From positions 2,852,001 to 2,916,000 of the forward strand of contig NZ_AP025032.1 in NCBI RefSeq assembly GCF_019973775.1: a stretch of DNA of 64,000 nt, read 5' to 3'. Shown here one piece after another: positions 1 to 8,908 of this stretch (position 1 is the stretch's first letter; each line of letters begins with the position of its first letter). Source of the DNA: Aureimonas sp. SA4125. Lineage in GTDB: Bacteria > Pseudomonadota > Alphaproteobacteria > Rhizobiales > Rhizobiaceae. The position numbers and the translations under genes were made by a program. Below the pieces are notes generated by a model that searched no databases, had not been told where the DNA came from, and was given only the letters and a program-made list of their open reading frames with translations.

Positions 1-1
1 C

Positions 2-163
2 TTTGCGCTGTTTCCGCACCTGAACGTGCGTGACAACATCACTTATGGCCTGCTGAACCGCCAGCGGGCGCCTCTGACCGACAAGGCGGACATCGCCCGC
101 CGCGTCGACGACGCCAGCGGCGGCTGCTGCAGGACCCTTCGCTTGCGGGCGCGGCGGTCTTGA
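2..163 (+). pseudogene. Truncated ABC transporter ATPase fragment
   Basis: Read in the frame starting at base 2, the sequence gives an ABC-ATPase Q-loop-region stretch (ALFPHLNVRDNITYGLLNRQ) that follows the Walker A half of polyamine/ferric-type importer ATPases. After about base 110 the family resemblance stops and the frame meets a TGA at 161-163. No signature (LSGGQ) or Walker B follows. The 5' part lies outside the window, so whether the gene has a normal start is unknown. The downstream solute-binding-protein pseudogene may once have belonged to the same transporter. Not functional as an ATPase. Confidence 0.7.
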
Positions 164-1137
164 TCAACGAGTTCGGCGAGGTCGGGCTCGACCACCACCT
201 CATCGAGCGGATCGACGAGACCACGATCTTGCTGCAGTCCGGCTGCGTCTGCTGCACCATCCGCGGCGAGCTGTCGGCGGCGATCCGCGACCTGTTCTCC
301 AAGCGCGAGCAGGGGCTCGTCCCCACCTTCGACCGGCTGGTGATCGAGAGCACCGGCCTTGCCGATCCCTTCCCCATTCTGTCCACGGTCCGGGCCGACC
401 CTGTCCTCAGCCACCACTTCACCCTCGGCAACGTGGTGACGCTGGTCGACGCGGTGAATGCCGAAAGCCAGCTGGCGCGTTATCCCGAATGCGCCCGCCA
501 GATCGCCAGTGCGGACCGGCTCGTGCTGAGCAAGACCGATCTCGTTCCGGCCGCCGATGCCCATAGCCTGCGGATGCGTCTGGCCGCGATGAACCCGGCA
601 GCGTCCCTCGTCGATGTCCACGCCCCGGACTGGACTGCCGGCTGGCTCGTGACGGAGGATGCCGCATCCCAGACACCAAACCCAGCGACAACCGACCAGG
701 ATCACACGAGGGAAATCCATCATGTCCACGCGGCGGTGACGGACAACGAACTCGGCCACACCCACCATGATCACGACCCGAACCGTCATGGCGACAGCAT
801 CCGGGCCTTGGCACTCACCATCGCCGAGCCGCTCGACTGGACCACCTTCGGCATCTGGCTGACGATGCTCCTGAACCGCCATGGCAAAAGCGTGCTGCGG
901 GTCAAGGCGATCCTCAATCTCGTCGGCGAAACGCGGCCCGTCGCCGTGCACGGCGTTCAGCACCTCGTCCATCCGCCGGTGCACATGGCGCAATGGCCGA
1001 GCGTGGATCGCAGCTCGCGTCTCGTCTTCATCGTCGACGGAATTGAGGAAAGCGCCATCCGCGCCTCCCTGGCCGCCTTCGCCGCTCTCGCACCGCCAGC
1101 CCTGCCGGCAAAGGGCGACATCGCGATGTCGGCGTAG
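118..1137 (+). pseudogene. 5'-truncated CobW/COG0523 metal GTPase, fused at its left edge to an ABC-ATPase remnant
   Basis: The protein resembles the COG0523 (CobW/YjiA/ZigA) metallochaperone GTPases: INEFGEVGLDH switch region, the metal-binding GCVCC motif, VIESTGLADP (Walker B), SKTDLV (nucleotide specificity NKxD equivalent), a histidine-rich linker (HTHHDHD) and a CobW_C domain ending PVAVHGVQHLVHPP-type. What is missing is the N-terminal Walker A (GxxGxGKTTLL): homology starts at RLLQDPSLAG near base 121, immediately after the ABC fragment in another frame. The only starts available are internal (TTG at 160). Without the P-loop it cannot bind GTP, so I call it a pseudogene created by a deletion or recombination joining two genes near bases 110-118. 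The body of the frame is otherwise intact, so the event may be fairly recent. Confidence 0.8.
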
Positions 1138-1148
1138 ACGGCATCGAC

Positions 1149-2384
1149 GTGGACCAGCAGATTCGCCCCATCGCAAAATCGCGTCGCAAGACGCTGGCGA
1201 CCCCCGCCCTTCACCTCGAGGGCAAGCCCGTCATCCGCGTGCTCGGGACGGAAATCACCTTGCTCGAACAGCTTCGGCTGCGCGCAGAGGCCGATCTCGG
1301 CATCGGCCTGGTTTTCGAGAACCGAGACTTTCTCAGCGCCCAACGCAAGGCGGCCCGCGCGCCGGACGACTACGACGTCTACGACCAGTGCTTCCACAAT
1401 CTCGATATCGTCTGATACTGGCGCGCCATCCAGGCGATCGACACCGAGCGCGTGCCGCTCTGGGGGGAAGTGTCGGGCCTGACCCGCACCGGTACGATCG
1501 GACCATCCGCCCGCATCGGTCACGGCGACGCGCCGGTGACGAAGCTCTACGTCCAGGCGGACCAGTCGCTGTCGGCGTATCCGTCGCGCTGGATCTCGAT
1601 GCTTCCGACCGTCCACAATTTCGATTCCTTCGGCTTCGACGAGGATGCGCCGGGCATCAGTGCCCAGCGCATGACATCCTGGGCGCGCCTGCTCGATCCC
1701 GCGCTGCATGGACAGGTGGCGATCGTCAACGAGCCGGCGATTGGCATTTTCGACGTGGCGCTGGCAGCCGAGGCGGCCGGTCTGATGCAGTTCAGGGACA
1801 TCGGCAATCTGACGGTCGGCGAGATCGACGCCTTGCTGTCCCTTCTGATCCTGAAGAAGCGCGAGGGCCACTTCTCCTGTTTTTGGAACACCGCAGCCGA
1901 AGCGACCGAAATGATGACGGCCAAGCGCTTTTCGGTCGGCAGCCTGTGGTCCCCGAGCGTCACCGCGTTGAAGCGCAAGGGCGTTCGTGTCCGCCAGGCG
2001 GTACCGTCCGAAGGCTATCGCGCCTGGCATGGGGGGCTTTGCCTGTCACGTCGGCTGGAGGGACGCCAGCGCGACGCCGCCTACGAGTATCTCAACTGGT
2101 GGCTGTCTGGCTGGCCCGGTGCCGTCGTCGCGCGGCAGGGCTACTACATGTCGGTGGTCGAACGGGTGCGCGCCCATCTCACCCCGGCCGAATGGGCCTA
2201 CTGGTACGCTGGCCACGCGGCGAGCGAGGATCTGCCCGACCCGGACGGCACGACGGCGATCGTCAGGGGATCGGTGCGCAGCGGCGGCGCCTATTGGAGC
2301 CGGGCGTCCAACATCGCCGTCTGGAACACGACCATGGACGAGCACAACTACCTCGTCCGTCGCTGGGGCGAACTCGTCGACTGA
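1149..2384 (+). pseudogene. PotD-like extracellular solute-binding protein, interrupted by an in-frame TGA
   Basis: Two open stretches (1149-1415 and 1452-2384) lie in the same frame and form one continuous protein of about 411 residues if the TGA at 1413-1415 is read through. The sequence around it reads FHNLDIV*YWRAIQ, and the family normally has an aromatic residue there, so TGG (Trp) to TGA is the likely mutation. The remainder looks like a type-2 periplasmic binding protein of a spermidine/putrescine/iron-type importer (SMLPTVHNFDSFGF, hinge motifs, GLCLSRRLEG). No signal peptide is evident at the N-terminus. It starts 11 bases after the CobW remnant. Reinitiation downstream would give a protein without domain I, so loss of function is likely. 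Confidence 0.75.
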
Positions 2385-2477
2385 TGTTTTGACGCTCACC
2401 AGCGTGGACGTCGCGCGCGGGAGCCTGGCGCGACGCCAGATGGGCCGCCCCTCGGCACACTGTCACCCCGCGGATGA

Positions 2478-3458
2478 TCATGGCGCGAGGCTTTGAATGG
2501 CGCGCCGCAGGTCGTCGCCGGCAAGGCCTTGCCCCAGCAGGACCGCGGCGGCGATGCGCGCCTTCGGACCATTCAGATCGCCGGCGAAGATGGCACCGGC
2601 CCGCTCGAGATCCTTGCCGCCGCCATTTCCGTAGACGGGGCGAACCCGCCCCTGGGGACAGCGCGAGGTGACGATGACCGGAATGCCGGACGCCACCACG
2701 TCGGCCACGGCGGCGGTCACCACGGGCGGGGTGTTGCCGATGCCGAATGCCTCCAGCACGAAGGCCCGGGTTCCGCTGGCCGCGGCGAAGCGCAGATAGC
2801 GGTCGGTGCTGCCCATCACCAGCTTGATCAGCTCGACTTCGGTTTCCAGCGCCGCCGGATCAAAGACCCTTCGCCCCACCGGGCGACGCTGCACGATCAC
2901 CGTGCCATCGTCGACCTCGCCGAGCTTGCCATGCTCGCCGGAGCGGAACGTGTCGGTGCGCGAGGTGTGGGTCTTGGTGGCGTCGCGCGCCGCGTGGATT
3001 TCTCCCTCGAAGCAGATGACAGCACCAAGACCCCGCGCCGCGCTCGATGCGGCGAGGCGGATCGCGTCGGCGAGGTTGCGAGGTCCGTCGGTGTCGGGCA
3101 TGCCGGCGTTGCGTTGCGCCCCGGTGAAGACGATGGGGTTGTCGCCGGGAACGAGAAGATCGGCCAGATAGGCGCTCTCCTCCATCGTATCGGTGCCTTG
3201 GGCGACGACGACGCCCGTGCATCGGTTGTCGGCAAGATGGGCACGGATCCGCGCCGTCAGCGCAAAGGCCAGCGCCAGGTCGATGGCAAAGCTCCCGACG
3301 CTGCAGAAGTCGTCGACGACGAGGTCGATGCCGTCGAGGGGATCGTTGAGGCTCTCGCGCAACCTGGTCCCGGAATCGCCGGCGATGACGTCCCCGCCGA
3401 CGCTTGCGGCACGGGAGGCAATGGTGCCGCCCGTGGTGATCAAGCAGACCTTCTTCAT
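2478..3458 (-). CDS. L-asparaginase (type I/II asparaginase-glutaminase family)
   Basis: 326 residues, normal length for bacterial L-asparaginases, which hydrolyse asparagine to aspartate and ammonia. Both threonine motifs are present: TTGGTIAS near residues 8-15 (nucleophile Thr) and QGTDTMEESA near residues 87-96. The second is usually HGTDT; here His is Gln, seen in some family members and not in itself inactivating. The catalytic lysine region is present as TKTHTSRTDTF. No signal peptide is visible, so it is probably cytoplasmic. It lies alone between degraded genes, convergent with the binding-protein remnant, and reads away from the fragment at 3506. It fits the nitrogen-scavenging content further along the window but is not linked to it. 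Confidence 0.9.
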   Translation of the reverse strand: MKKVCLITTGGTIASRAASVGGDVIAGDSGTRLRESLNDPLDGIDLVVDDFCSVGSFAIDLALAFALTARIRAHLADNRCTGVVVAQGTDTMEESAYLADLLVPGDNPIVFTGAQRNAGMPDTDGPRNLADAIRLAASSAARGLGAVICFEGEIHAARDATKTHTSRTDTFRSGEHGKLGEVDDGTVIVQRRPVGRRVFDPAALETEVELIKLVMGSTDRYLRFAAASGTRAFVLEAFGIGNTPPVVTAAVADVVASGIPVIVTSRCPQGRVRPVYGNGGGKDLERAGAIFAGDLNGPKARIAAAVLLGQGLAGDDLRRAIQSLAP

Positions 3459-3505
3459 CAGTTCCCTCTCTTCATTTCTCGAGGCCCGAGCCCCTGCGCC
3501 AGGGT

Positions 3506-3800
3506 ATGGCGTATGGACCGGTGCGTCAGGCGCCCGTGGTCCAACCTCGGGCCAACACCGCCTCCCGTGGCAGTCATCGCCTGTGTTCGGAGCTGTCGCT
3601 GGCCGCGCGGCCGGAAGAGATCATCGGCGTGACCGGTCCCAGCGGCTGCGGCAAGCCGAGCCTCGGTGACGGCGTCTTGGCCTGTTTCGGCCGACGCCGG
3701 CACCGTCCGACGAGCTGTTGGACCGCGAACGGCATTTCAGAAGCTTTCCAGGACCCTGTCGCCGCCTTTGCACCCCGGCAGACGCTCGATCGCGGTCCTC
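3506..3800 (+). pseudogene. Frameshifted OppF/DppF-type ABC ATPase remnant
   Basis: One frame reads EEIIGVTGPSGCGKPSLGD, a Walker A in which the essential Ser/Thr after Lys has become Pro. A second frame (from about 3687) carries SADAGTVRRA, and the first frame then resumes with FQDPVAAFAPRQTL, a hallmark of peptide/nickel (Opp/Dpp) ATPases. Two frameshifts within about 150 bases, a broken P-loop and no C-terminal half mean this is a decayed fragment. Its right end runs into the 3' end of the convergent mxaX gene. This fills the otherwise gene-free space between the asparaginase and mxaX. Confidence 0.65.
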
Positions 3801-3802
3801 GT

Positions 3803-4450
3803 TCACATCCGATTGCTGGACCGCTGGGCCTCGACGAGGCGGATGCATTTGTAGACGAGGTCCGGCAATGCCTTGGCGGAGAGCTTCACCTTGAGCGTCG
3901 AGCAGATGTTGGCGACCGTCTTGTAGCTGATGCCGAGCGACTCGGAGATGCCCTGGTAGGAATGCCCGGCGGCGAGCGCGCCGATGATCTCCAACTCCCG
4001 CGAGGAGAAGGAGCCCTTCGCGGCCTGGGTCGAGGGCTGGTTGAGAAAGGCGACCTTGGTCGCGAGGCTCGCCGACAGGAACGGTCGCCCCTGGCTGACT
4101 GCCTCGTATGCCCCGCCGATCTCTTCGGGACTGGCATCCTTCTGGACGAAACCCGTGGCACCAAGATTGAGCGCCCGCCGCACGACGATCGGGTCGTCAT
4201 ACATGGAAAAGACGAGGATGGGCGTGCTTTGGTCGAAGCTGCGCAGACGGCGAAGAAAGGAGAGGCCCGCAAAGGCGTTCGCGCCGAAGGAAAGATCGAG
4301 GAGGATCATTCCCGGTCGCTGGCGGCGGTAGGATCTGAAGCCTTCGAGCGGCGTGCTGGCGCCCACGACGTCGCAGGCGCCATAGGCCGTGATGATGCGC
4401 TTGCACCCCTGCAGGACGATGGGATGGTCGTCGATGATCAGCGTGTACAT
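3803..4450 (-). CDS. mxaX: NarL/LuxR-family response regulator, MxaX-like
   Basis: 215 residues from an ATG at 4450 preceded by a GAGGGGAGA ribosome site; a longer open frame to 4525 lacks one and would overlap the kinase. Receiver domain: acidic pair D7-D8, phosphoacceptor D52 (LLDLS), conserved K104 (VQKD). C-terminal LuxR helix-turn-helix about residues 145-205 (SSRELEIIGALAAGHS... GISYKTVANICSTLKVKL). It follows the histidine kinase gene on the same strand and lies divergent to mxaF, the layout of mxaYX(Z) that controls methanol dehydrogenase in Paracoccus. Likely role: phosphorylated activator of the mxaF promoter. Its targets could be the palindromes at 6690-6760 or 6824-6840. The name rests on context plus domain type. 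Confidence 0.8.
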   Translation of the reverse strand: MYTLIIDDHPIVLQGCKRIITAYGACDVVGASTPLEGFRSYRRQRPGMILLDLSFGANAFAGLSFLRRLRSFDQSTPILVFSMYDDPIVVRRALNLGATGFVQKDASPEEIGGAYEAVSQGRPFLSASLATKVAFLNQPSTQAAKGSFSSRELEIIGALAAGHSYQGISESLGISYKTVANICSTLKVKLSAKALPDLVYKCIRLVEAQRSSNRM

Positions 4451-4525
4451 GCCTGTCTCCCCTCGTCCCGCTCGTGCGGCGCGACGCGCCGCCGCTTCGG
4501 CGCGGGGCCGGTCTCCTGTTCGCAC

Positions 4526-5989
4526 TCATGATCTTGCCGGCCGGTCGGGGTCAATGCGCCGGGCGCTGGCGCAGGGCACCCGCATGGATGTCCTGGTGCC
4601 GCCCGCCGAGCGGGCGGGCGGCGACCAGGTACCGCCCAGCGCCTCGACTCTTTCGGCGATACCGAGCAGACCGAGGCCTTTGGCTGGTTTCGGCGGCGGC
4701 CCGGCGCCATCGTCTACGACCTCGACCACCAGCATCGGGAGCCCCGCCGGATCCCCGTGCGGGACGTCGTCGGAGGCAAGCGACAAGGCGATGCGCCGCG
4801 CCTGGCCGTGCCGGATGGCGTTGAGCACGCTTTCCTGGACGAAACGGTAGACGGTAAGGTCGACCACGTCGCCGAAGCTGAAATTCTCGGTGCGGCAGTC
4901 GATCTCGAAGACGATGCCGGGGGATATGCGCTCGAACTCGGCCGCGAGCTCGCCAACGGTATCGCGCAAGGGGACATTGGCGATCGACATCGGTCGCAGG
5001 TCGGACAGAACGCGGCGGGCGATCTCCTGGATGGTCCGCGCCTGTTCGTCGATCGAGGCGATCGCCTCCTTCAGGCCCTCGCCCTGCTGCGGCGCCGTCG
5101 ACAGCAGAAGCCGCTTCAGCGAACCAGCCGTCGCTCGGATGCCGAAGAGATGGGGGCCCATCTCGTCGTGCAGATCGTTGGCGAGGCGGCGACGCTCGTC
5201 CTCCTGCGCCACGAGCAGCCGAAGCGCCAATTGGTGATTTTCCCGCTGCTTGGCGAGAAGATGCGAGGCGAGTTCGTTGACGCCGTCTGCGAGCGGCCTG
5301 AACTCGGCATAGCCGGTTACCGGCACGCGCGCCGACAAGTTGCCCTCGCGCAGGCTGTCGAGCGCCTGCGTCACCTGCCGCAGGCGCGCGAAGATGAGGT
5401 CGATCGAAAAGAGCGACATGAGAAGGATGAGGCCGGCATAACCGATCGTCAGCGGCAGGATGAAGCGGAAATCGAGCCAGACCTCCAGGATTTCGTCCGT
5501 ATCGTCGGAGGCAAGCCGGATGCTGCCATGATGGCGGTCCGCGAAGTCCAGCTCGAACGTGTCGACGCGGGGCTCGTCGCGGATGAGCCAGACGAACCAG
5601 GACGGCGCCGTCCCCTCCTCCTCCTCCGCGTCCCGGCTGCCGCGCGCATCGAGCGAGGAACGCTGCGCGCTGCCGTCCTCGGTGATGGTGGCGGCGACAT
5701 GGCGCATGTCCGCCAGTTCCTCGATGAGCTCGTTTAAGGCGGCGGGCGCCGCGGCGGCCTCGATCGGCGGGATTCGCGAGGCGATGAAGCGCGCGGCGAT
5801 CTGGAAGGACGCGTCGACCTCCTGCTTGGTCGCGATCCGGGCATTGACCACCATTCCGATCGCCACGGTGAACCACACGAGAACGCTGAGGCAGAGCAGC
5901 CCGGTCACGATGCGCCGTTTCAGCCGCACGGCGTTGCGAGAGGGCGCCTCCTCGCGAGCGATTGGCCGGATCGCCGCGTCGGCGGTCAA
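4526..5989 (-). CDS. mxaY: Membrane sensor histidine kinase (HAMP, HisKA_3, HATPase), MxaY-like
   Basis: 487 residues. Two transmembrane segments (about 27-48 and 178-199) flank a periplasmic domain, then a HAMP linker (ARLRQVTQALDSLREGNLSARVPV), a HisKA_3 dimerisation helix with phosphoacceptor H274 (LANDLHDEMG) and an HATPase domain with an N box (ESVLNAIRHG), VVDDGAG and GLGLLGI. The start is TTG at 5989 with GGGAG about 9 bases upstream; no ATG precedes the first membrane segment. The last codons lie just upstream of mxaX, so the pair is co-transcribed. The NarL-type kinase plus NarL-type regulator next to mxaF fits the methanol-regulating MxaYX system. The signal sensed by the periplasmic domain is not evident. 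Confidence 0.8.
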   Translation of the reverse strand: MTADAAIRPIAREEAPSRNAVRLKRRIVTGLLCLSVLVWFTVAIGMVVNARIATKQEVDASFQIAARFIASRIPPIEAAAAPAALNELIEELADMRHVAATITEDGSAQRSSLDARGSRDAEEEEGTAPSWFVWLIRDEPRVDTFELDFADRHHGSIRLASDDTDEILEVWLDFRFILPLTIGYAGLILLMSLFSIDLIFARLRQVTQALDSLREGNLSARVPVTGYAEFRPLADGVNELASHLLAKQRENHQLALRLLVAQEDERRRLANDLHDEMGPHLFGIRATAGSLKRLLLSTAPQQGEGLKEAIASIDEQARTIQEIARRVLSDLRPMSIANVPLRDTVGELAAEFERISPGIVFEIDCRTENFSFGDVVDLTVYRFVQESVLNAIRHGQARRIALSLASDDVPHGDPAGLPMLVVEVVDDGAGPPPKPAKGLGLLGIAERVEALGGTWSPPARSAGGTRTSMRVPCASARRIDPDRPARS

Positions 5990-6049
5990 GACGCGGCTCC
6001 CGAGGCCGGCCGGCGTGGCCGCGCCGCCCGGTGGGCGTCGTGGATGCGC

Positions 6050-6596
6050 TCACCGCCCATCGACGAGCCTCTCGGCCCCGAATTCGGATGCGACGCTCGG
6101 CCGCGGCCTGCTCGTCGAGGCCCTGGCGGCGAAGGTTGAGATAGTGGTGAACGACGGTGCCGAACAGCAGCTTCTGGCCGTCGCGCCCCCGGAACAGCAG
6201 ATGGCGAAACAGGCTTTCGAGCGTCGCATCCGCATCTCCCGCGAGCGCCGGGGTCTCCGCGATCGTGTCGCGCGCCTGAACGAGCCGGTTGGCGATCATC
6301 CGCGGCGTCTCGACATAGGCGCTGGACGCCAGACCCAGCAACCCTCCGAAGCGGGCGACGGAATCGGCCGGCGGTCGCCGCGGATTGCCGGATTCGAGCC
6401 CTGCGAGCCACTCGTCCGGCGAGATCGCATCGGAAACCTCCTGCCAGCGCGGCATGTCCTTCGCCGCGACGCGCGCATCGGCGAGCGGAATGGGCGCGTC
6501 GTCGCAGGCAGCGACGAACACACCCCCCAAAAGGGCGGCACTGGCGGCCGCGCCGCGCCGCCAAACGGATGGCCGTGTGTCGGATATGGCCTGCAT
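6050..6596 (-). CDS. Putative lipoprotein in the mxaZ position; C-terminal reading frame uncertain
   Basis: Starts at ATG 6596 with GGAGA upstream. The N-terminus has an export signal ending in a lipobox VAAC (Cys31), so it is probably a periplasmic lipoprotein of about 180 residues. It is first in the mxaZ-mxaY-mxaX order on the minus strand, divergent from mxaF. The opening frame does not stop where expected: it stays open deep into the kinase gene. The neighbouring frame gives a natural end (SEFGAERLVDGR, TGA at 6050-6052), about 60 bases before the kinase start; a third ends exactly on the kinase TTG (TGA 5986-5988). A one-base indel or sequencing error around 6070-6100 is the simplest reading. 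The 5' part is solid, the 3' boundary is not. Confidence 0.55.
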
Positions 6597-6689
6597 GGGT
6601 TCTGTCTCTCCGGCTTGCCGCGAGACTGCAATGCATGCGCAAGCAAATCAATCAAAACTATTGTCAAATTGAATGCTGCAATGCAAAAA

Positions 6690-6760
6690 TTCCCGGGGAA
6701 ATCGTTGTTTTGTCACCTCAATGGACGGGCAATATTCCCGAATATTCGGGAACTTTTCCC
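6690..6760. promoter_or_regulatory. Clustered TTCCC/GGGAA palindromes upstream of mxaF
   Basis: Three overlapping or spaced dyads share the half-site TTCCC/GGGAA: TTCCCGGGGAA at 6690-6700, a perfect 18-base palindrome TTCCCGAATATTCGGGAA at 6735-6752, and GGGAACTTTTCCC at 6748-6760. They lie in the 320-base divergent region between the mxaZYX and mxaF operons. Repeated, phased half-sites suggest an activator array; the adjacent response regulator is the obvious candidate. The repeats are seen directly; the binder is inferred. Confidence 0.6.
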
Positions 6761-6823
6761 TGTTCAATGTCTATCGACTTCCCATGGACAGGGTTTTCGC
6801 CGCGTGAGAACGTCACGACTACC

Positions 6824-6840
6824 GAATACATCCTGTATTC
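6824..6840. promoter_or_regulatory. Inverted repeat GAATACA-TCC-TGTATTC in the mxaF leader/promoter
   Basis: A perfect 7-base inverted repeat with a 3-base spacer, about 80 bases before the mxaF ATG. It is enclosed by a wider GTCAC (6812-6816) / GTGAC (6842-6846) pair. It could be an operator near the mxaF transcription start or a leader hairpin. It differs from the TTCCC/GGGAA dyads upstream, so a second regulator is possible. Confidence 0.5.
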
Positions 6841-6918
6841 AGTGACTTCGCAGTTGGGCACCAGTAATTCCGCTCGATCACGCCACAAAGGTGGGTCGAC
6901 CACACAAGGGGAGGAACG

Positions 6919-8859
6919 ATGAAAAAGTATTTGTCCACTGTGTCCGGAGTCGCATTGTTTTGCGGACTGTTGGCGGGATCGACGCTCAGCGTGTCGGCAA
7001 ACGAAAAACTGGTCGAGCTGGCGAAGGACCCGGCCAATTGGGTCATGACCGGCCGCGACTACAACGCGCAGAACTTCAGCGCGATGACGACCATCAACAA
7101 GGAGAACGTGAAGGACCTGCGCTCGGCATGGTCGTTCTCCACCGGCGTCCTTCACGGCCACGAAGGCACGCCCCTTGTCGTCGACGGGATGATGTACATC
7201 CACTCTCCGTTTCCGAACACGACCTTCGCGGTCAATCTCGACGAGCCCGGCAAGATCGTCTGGCAAAACAAGCCACGCCAGGATCCGACCGCCCGCGCCG
7301 TTGCCTGCTGCGACGTCGTCAACCGCGGCCTCGCCTACTGGCCGGGAGACGACGAGGTCGGCCCGCTCGTCTTCCGCACGCAGCTCGACGGCAAGATCGT
7401 CGCGATGGACGCGAAGACCGGCGTGACGCGCTGGGAGCTGGAGAATTCCGACATCAAGGTCGGCTCGACCCTGACCATTGCCCCCTACGTGATGAAGGAC
7501 ATCGTCGTGGTCGGCTCCTCCGGCGCCGAGCTCGGCGTCCGCGGCTACGTCACCGGCTACAACGTGAAGTCGGGCGAACAGCTCTGGCGCTCGTATGCGA
7601 CAGGCCCGGACGAGGAAGTGCGCCTCGCCGGCAACTTCAACGACGCAAATCCGCAATACGGCCAGAAGGGCCTCGGCACCAAGACCTGGGAGGGCGAGGC
7701 CTGGAAGATCGGCGGCGGCACCAACTGGGGCTGGTACGCCTATGATCCCGACGTCGATCTCTTCTACTACGGTTCGGGAAATCCGGCCCCGTGGAACGAG
7801 ACCATGCGTCCGGGCGACAACAAGTGGACCATGACCATCTGGGGTCGCGACCCCGACGACGGCATGGCGGCCTTCGGCTACCAGAAGACCCCGCATGACG
7901 AGTGGGACTATGCCGGCGTCAACGTCATGATGCTCTCCGAGCAGGAGGACAAGGAGGGCAAGATGCGCAAGCTCCTGACCCATCCGGACCGCAATGGCAT
8001 CGTCTACACGCTCGATCGCACGAAGGGCGACCTGATCTCGGCCGACAAGATCGACGACACGGTCAATTGGGTCACGCAGGTCGATCTCAAGACCGGACTT
8101 CCCCAGCGCGATCCTGAATTCGGCACGCGCATGGATCACACGGCCCGCGACATCTGTCCCTCGGCCATGGGCTACCACAACCAGGGGCACGATTCCTTCG
8201 ATCCTGCCCGCAAGCTCTTCTACATGGGCATCAACCACATCTGCATGGACTGGGAGCCCTTCATGCTTCCCTACCGTGCGGGCCAGTTCTTCGTGGGGGC
8301 CACGCTGAACATGTATCCGGGCCCGAAGGGCGATCGCCAGAACTATCTCGGCCTCGGGCAGGTCAAGGCCTATGACGCGATCAAGGGCGAGTTCAAGTGG
8401 GAGGTCATGGAGCGCTTCGCGGCCTGGGGCGGCACGCTGGCCACCGCCGGCGGCGTCATGTTCTACGGCACGCTCGACGGCTTCATCAAGGCGCGCGATT
8501 CCGACACGGGCGAACTCCTGTGGAAGTACAAGCTGCCCTCCGGCGCCATCGGCCATCCGATGACCTACGAGCATGACGGCATCCAGTACGTCGCCATCTA
8601 CTACGGCGTCGGCGGCTGGCCGGGTGTCGGCCTCGTCTTCGACCTGAATGACCCGACGGCCGGCCTCGGCGCCGTGGGAGCTTTCAAGCAGCTGGCCAAC
8701 TACACCCAGATGGGCGGCGGCGTGATGGTGTTCTCGCTGAACGGCGAAGGTCCCTATTCGGACCTCGAGCGCGGCGAATACCAGCCGCAGATCGGCACGC
8801 CTCCGCCTGCGACGCCGGGCAACCGCGCCGCGCTCGAGACCGGCAAGGACCCATCCTGA
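6919..8859 (+). CDS. mxaF: Methanol dehydrogenase large subunit MxaF (Ca2+/PQQ type)
   Basis: 646 residues; a periplasmic PQQ eight-bladed propeller enzyme oxidising methanol to formaldehyde. The start has a strong GGGGAGGA site at 6909. Signal peptide of about 27 residues (cut after SVSA). Diagnostic residues sit where the family predicts: vicinal disulfide Cys130-Cys131 (mature 103-104), metal ligands Glu204 and Asn288 (mature 177 and 261), catalytic Asp330 (mature 303) in DEWDYAG. The residue two after the catalytic Asp is Ala332; lanthanide XoxF enzymes have Asp there, so this is the calcium-dependent MxaF. First gene of mxaFJGIRSACKLD, divergent from the mxaYX regulators. Electrons pass to cytochrome cL (MxaG). 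Confidence 0.97.
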   Translation: MKKYLSTVSGVALFCGLLAGSTLSVSANEKLVELAKDPANWVMTGRDYNAQNFSAMTTINKENVKDLRSAWSFSTGVLHGHEGTPLVVDGMMYIHSPFPNTTFAVNLDEPGKIVWQNKPRQDPTARAVACCDVVNRGLAYWPGDDEVGPLVFRTQLDGKIVAMDAKTGVTRWELENSDIKVGSTLTIAPYVMKDIVVVGSSGAELGVRGYVTGYNVKSGEQLWRSYATGPDEEVRLAGNFNDANPQYGQKGLGTKTWEGEAWKIGGGTNWGWYAYDPDVDLFYYGSGNPAPWNETMRPGDNKWTMTIWGRDPDDGMAAFGYQKTPHDEWDYAGVNVMMLSEQEDKEGKMRKLLTHPDRNGIVYTLDRTKGDLISADKIDDTVNWVTQVDLKTGLPQRDPEFGTRMDHTARDICPSAMGYHNQGHDSFDPARKLFYMGINHICMDWEPFMLPYRAGQFFVGATLNMYPGPKGDRQNYLGLGQVKAYDAIKGEFKWEVMERFAAWGGTLATAGGVMFYGTLDGFIKARDSDTGELLWKYKLPSGAIGHPMTYEHDGIQYVAIYYGVGGWPGVGLVFDLNDPTAGLGAVGAFKQLANYTQMGGGVMVFSLNGEGPYSDLERGEYQPQIGTPPPATPGNRAALETGKDPS

Positions 8860-8880
8860 TCGGGACGGACCAACGGAACA

Positions 8881-8908
8881 GGACATGCCGGCTTCGGCCG
8901 GCATGTCC
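8881..8908 (+). terminator. Perfect 12-bp hairpin with UUCG tetraloop between mxaF and mxaJ
   Basis: GGACATGCCGGC (8881-8892), loop TTCG, GCCGGCATGTCC (8897-8908): all 12 pairs match, closing C(UUCG)G is an extra-stable tetraloop. It begins 22 bases after the mxaF stop and is followed by CCCC rather than a U tract, so it is probably a partial terminator or a 3'-end stabiliser of the mxaF message. That would let the dehydrogenase subunit be made in excess over the downstream genes. Confidence 0.75.

Noticed and set aside
4551..6596. 681-codon open frame covering mxaZ position and mxaY
   Set aside because: Only its first ~180 codons look real; the rest is the shifted frame of the histidine kinase, low-complexity Arg/Ala/Pro text.
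6919..8859. XoxF (lanthanide) methanol dehydrogenase
   Set aside because: The diagnostic second Asp is Ala332, and mxaJGI follow with a small subunit; this is MxaF.
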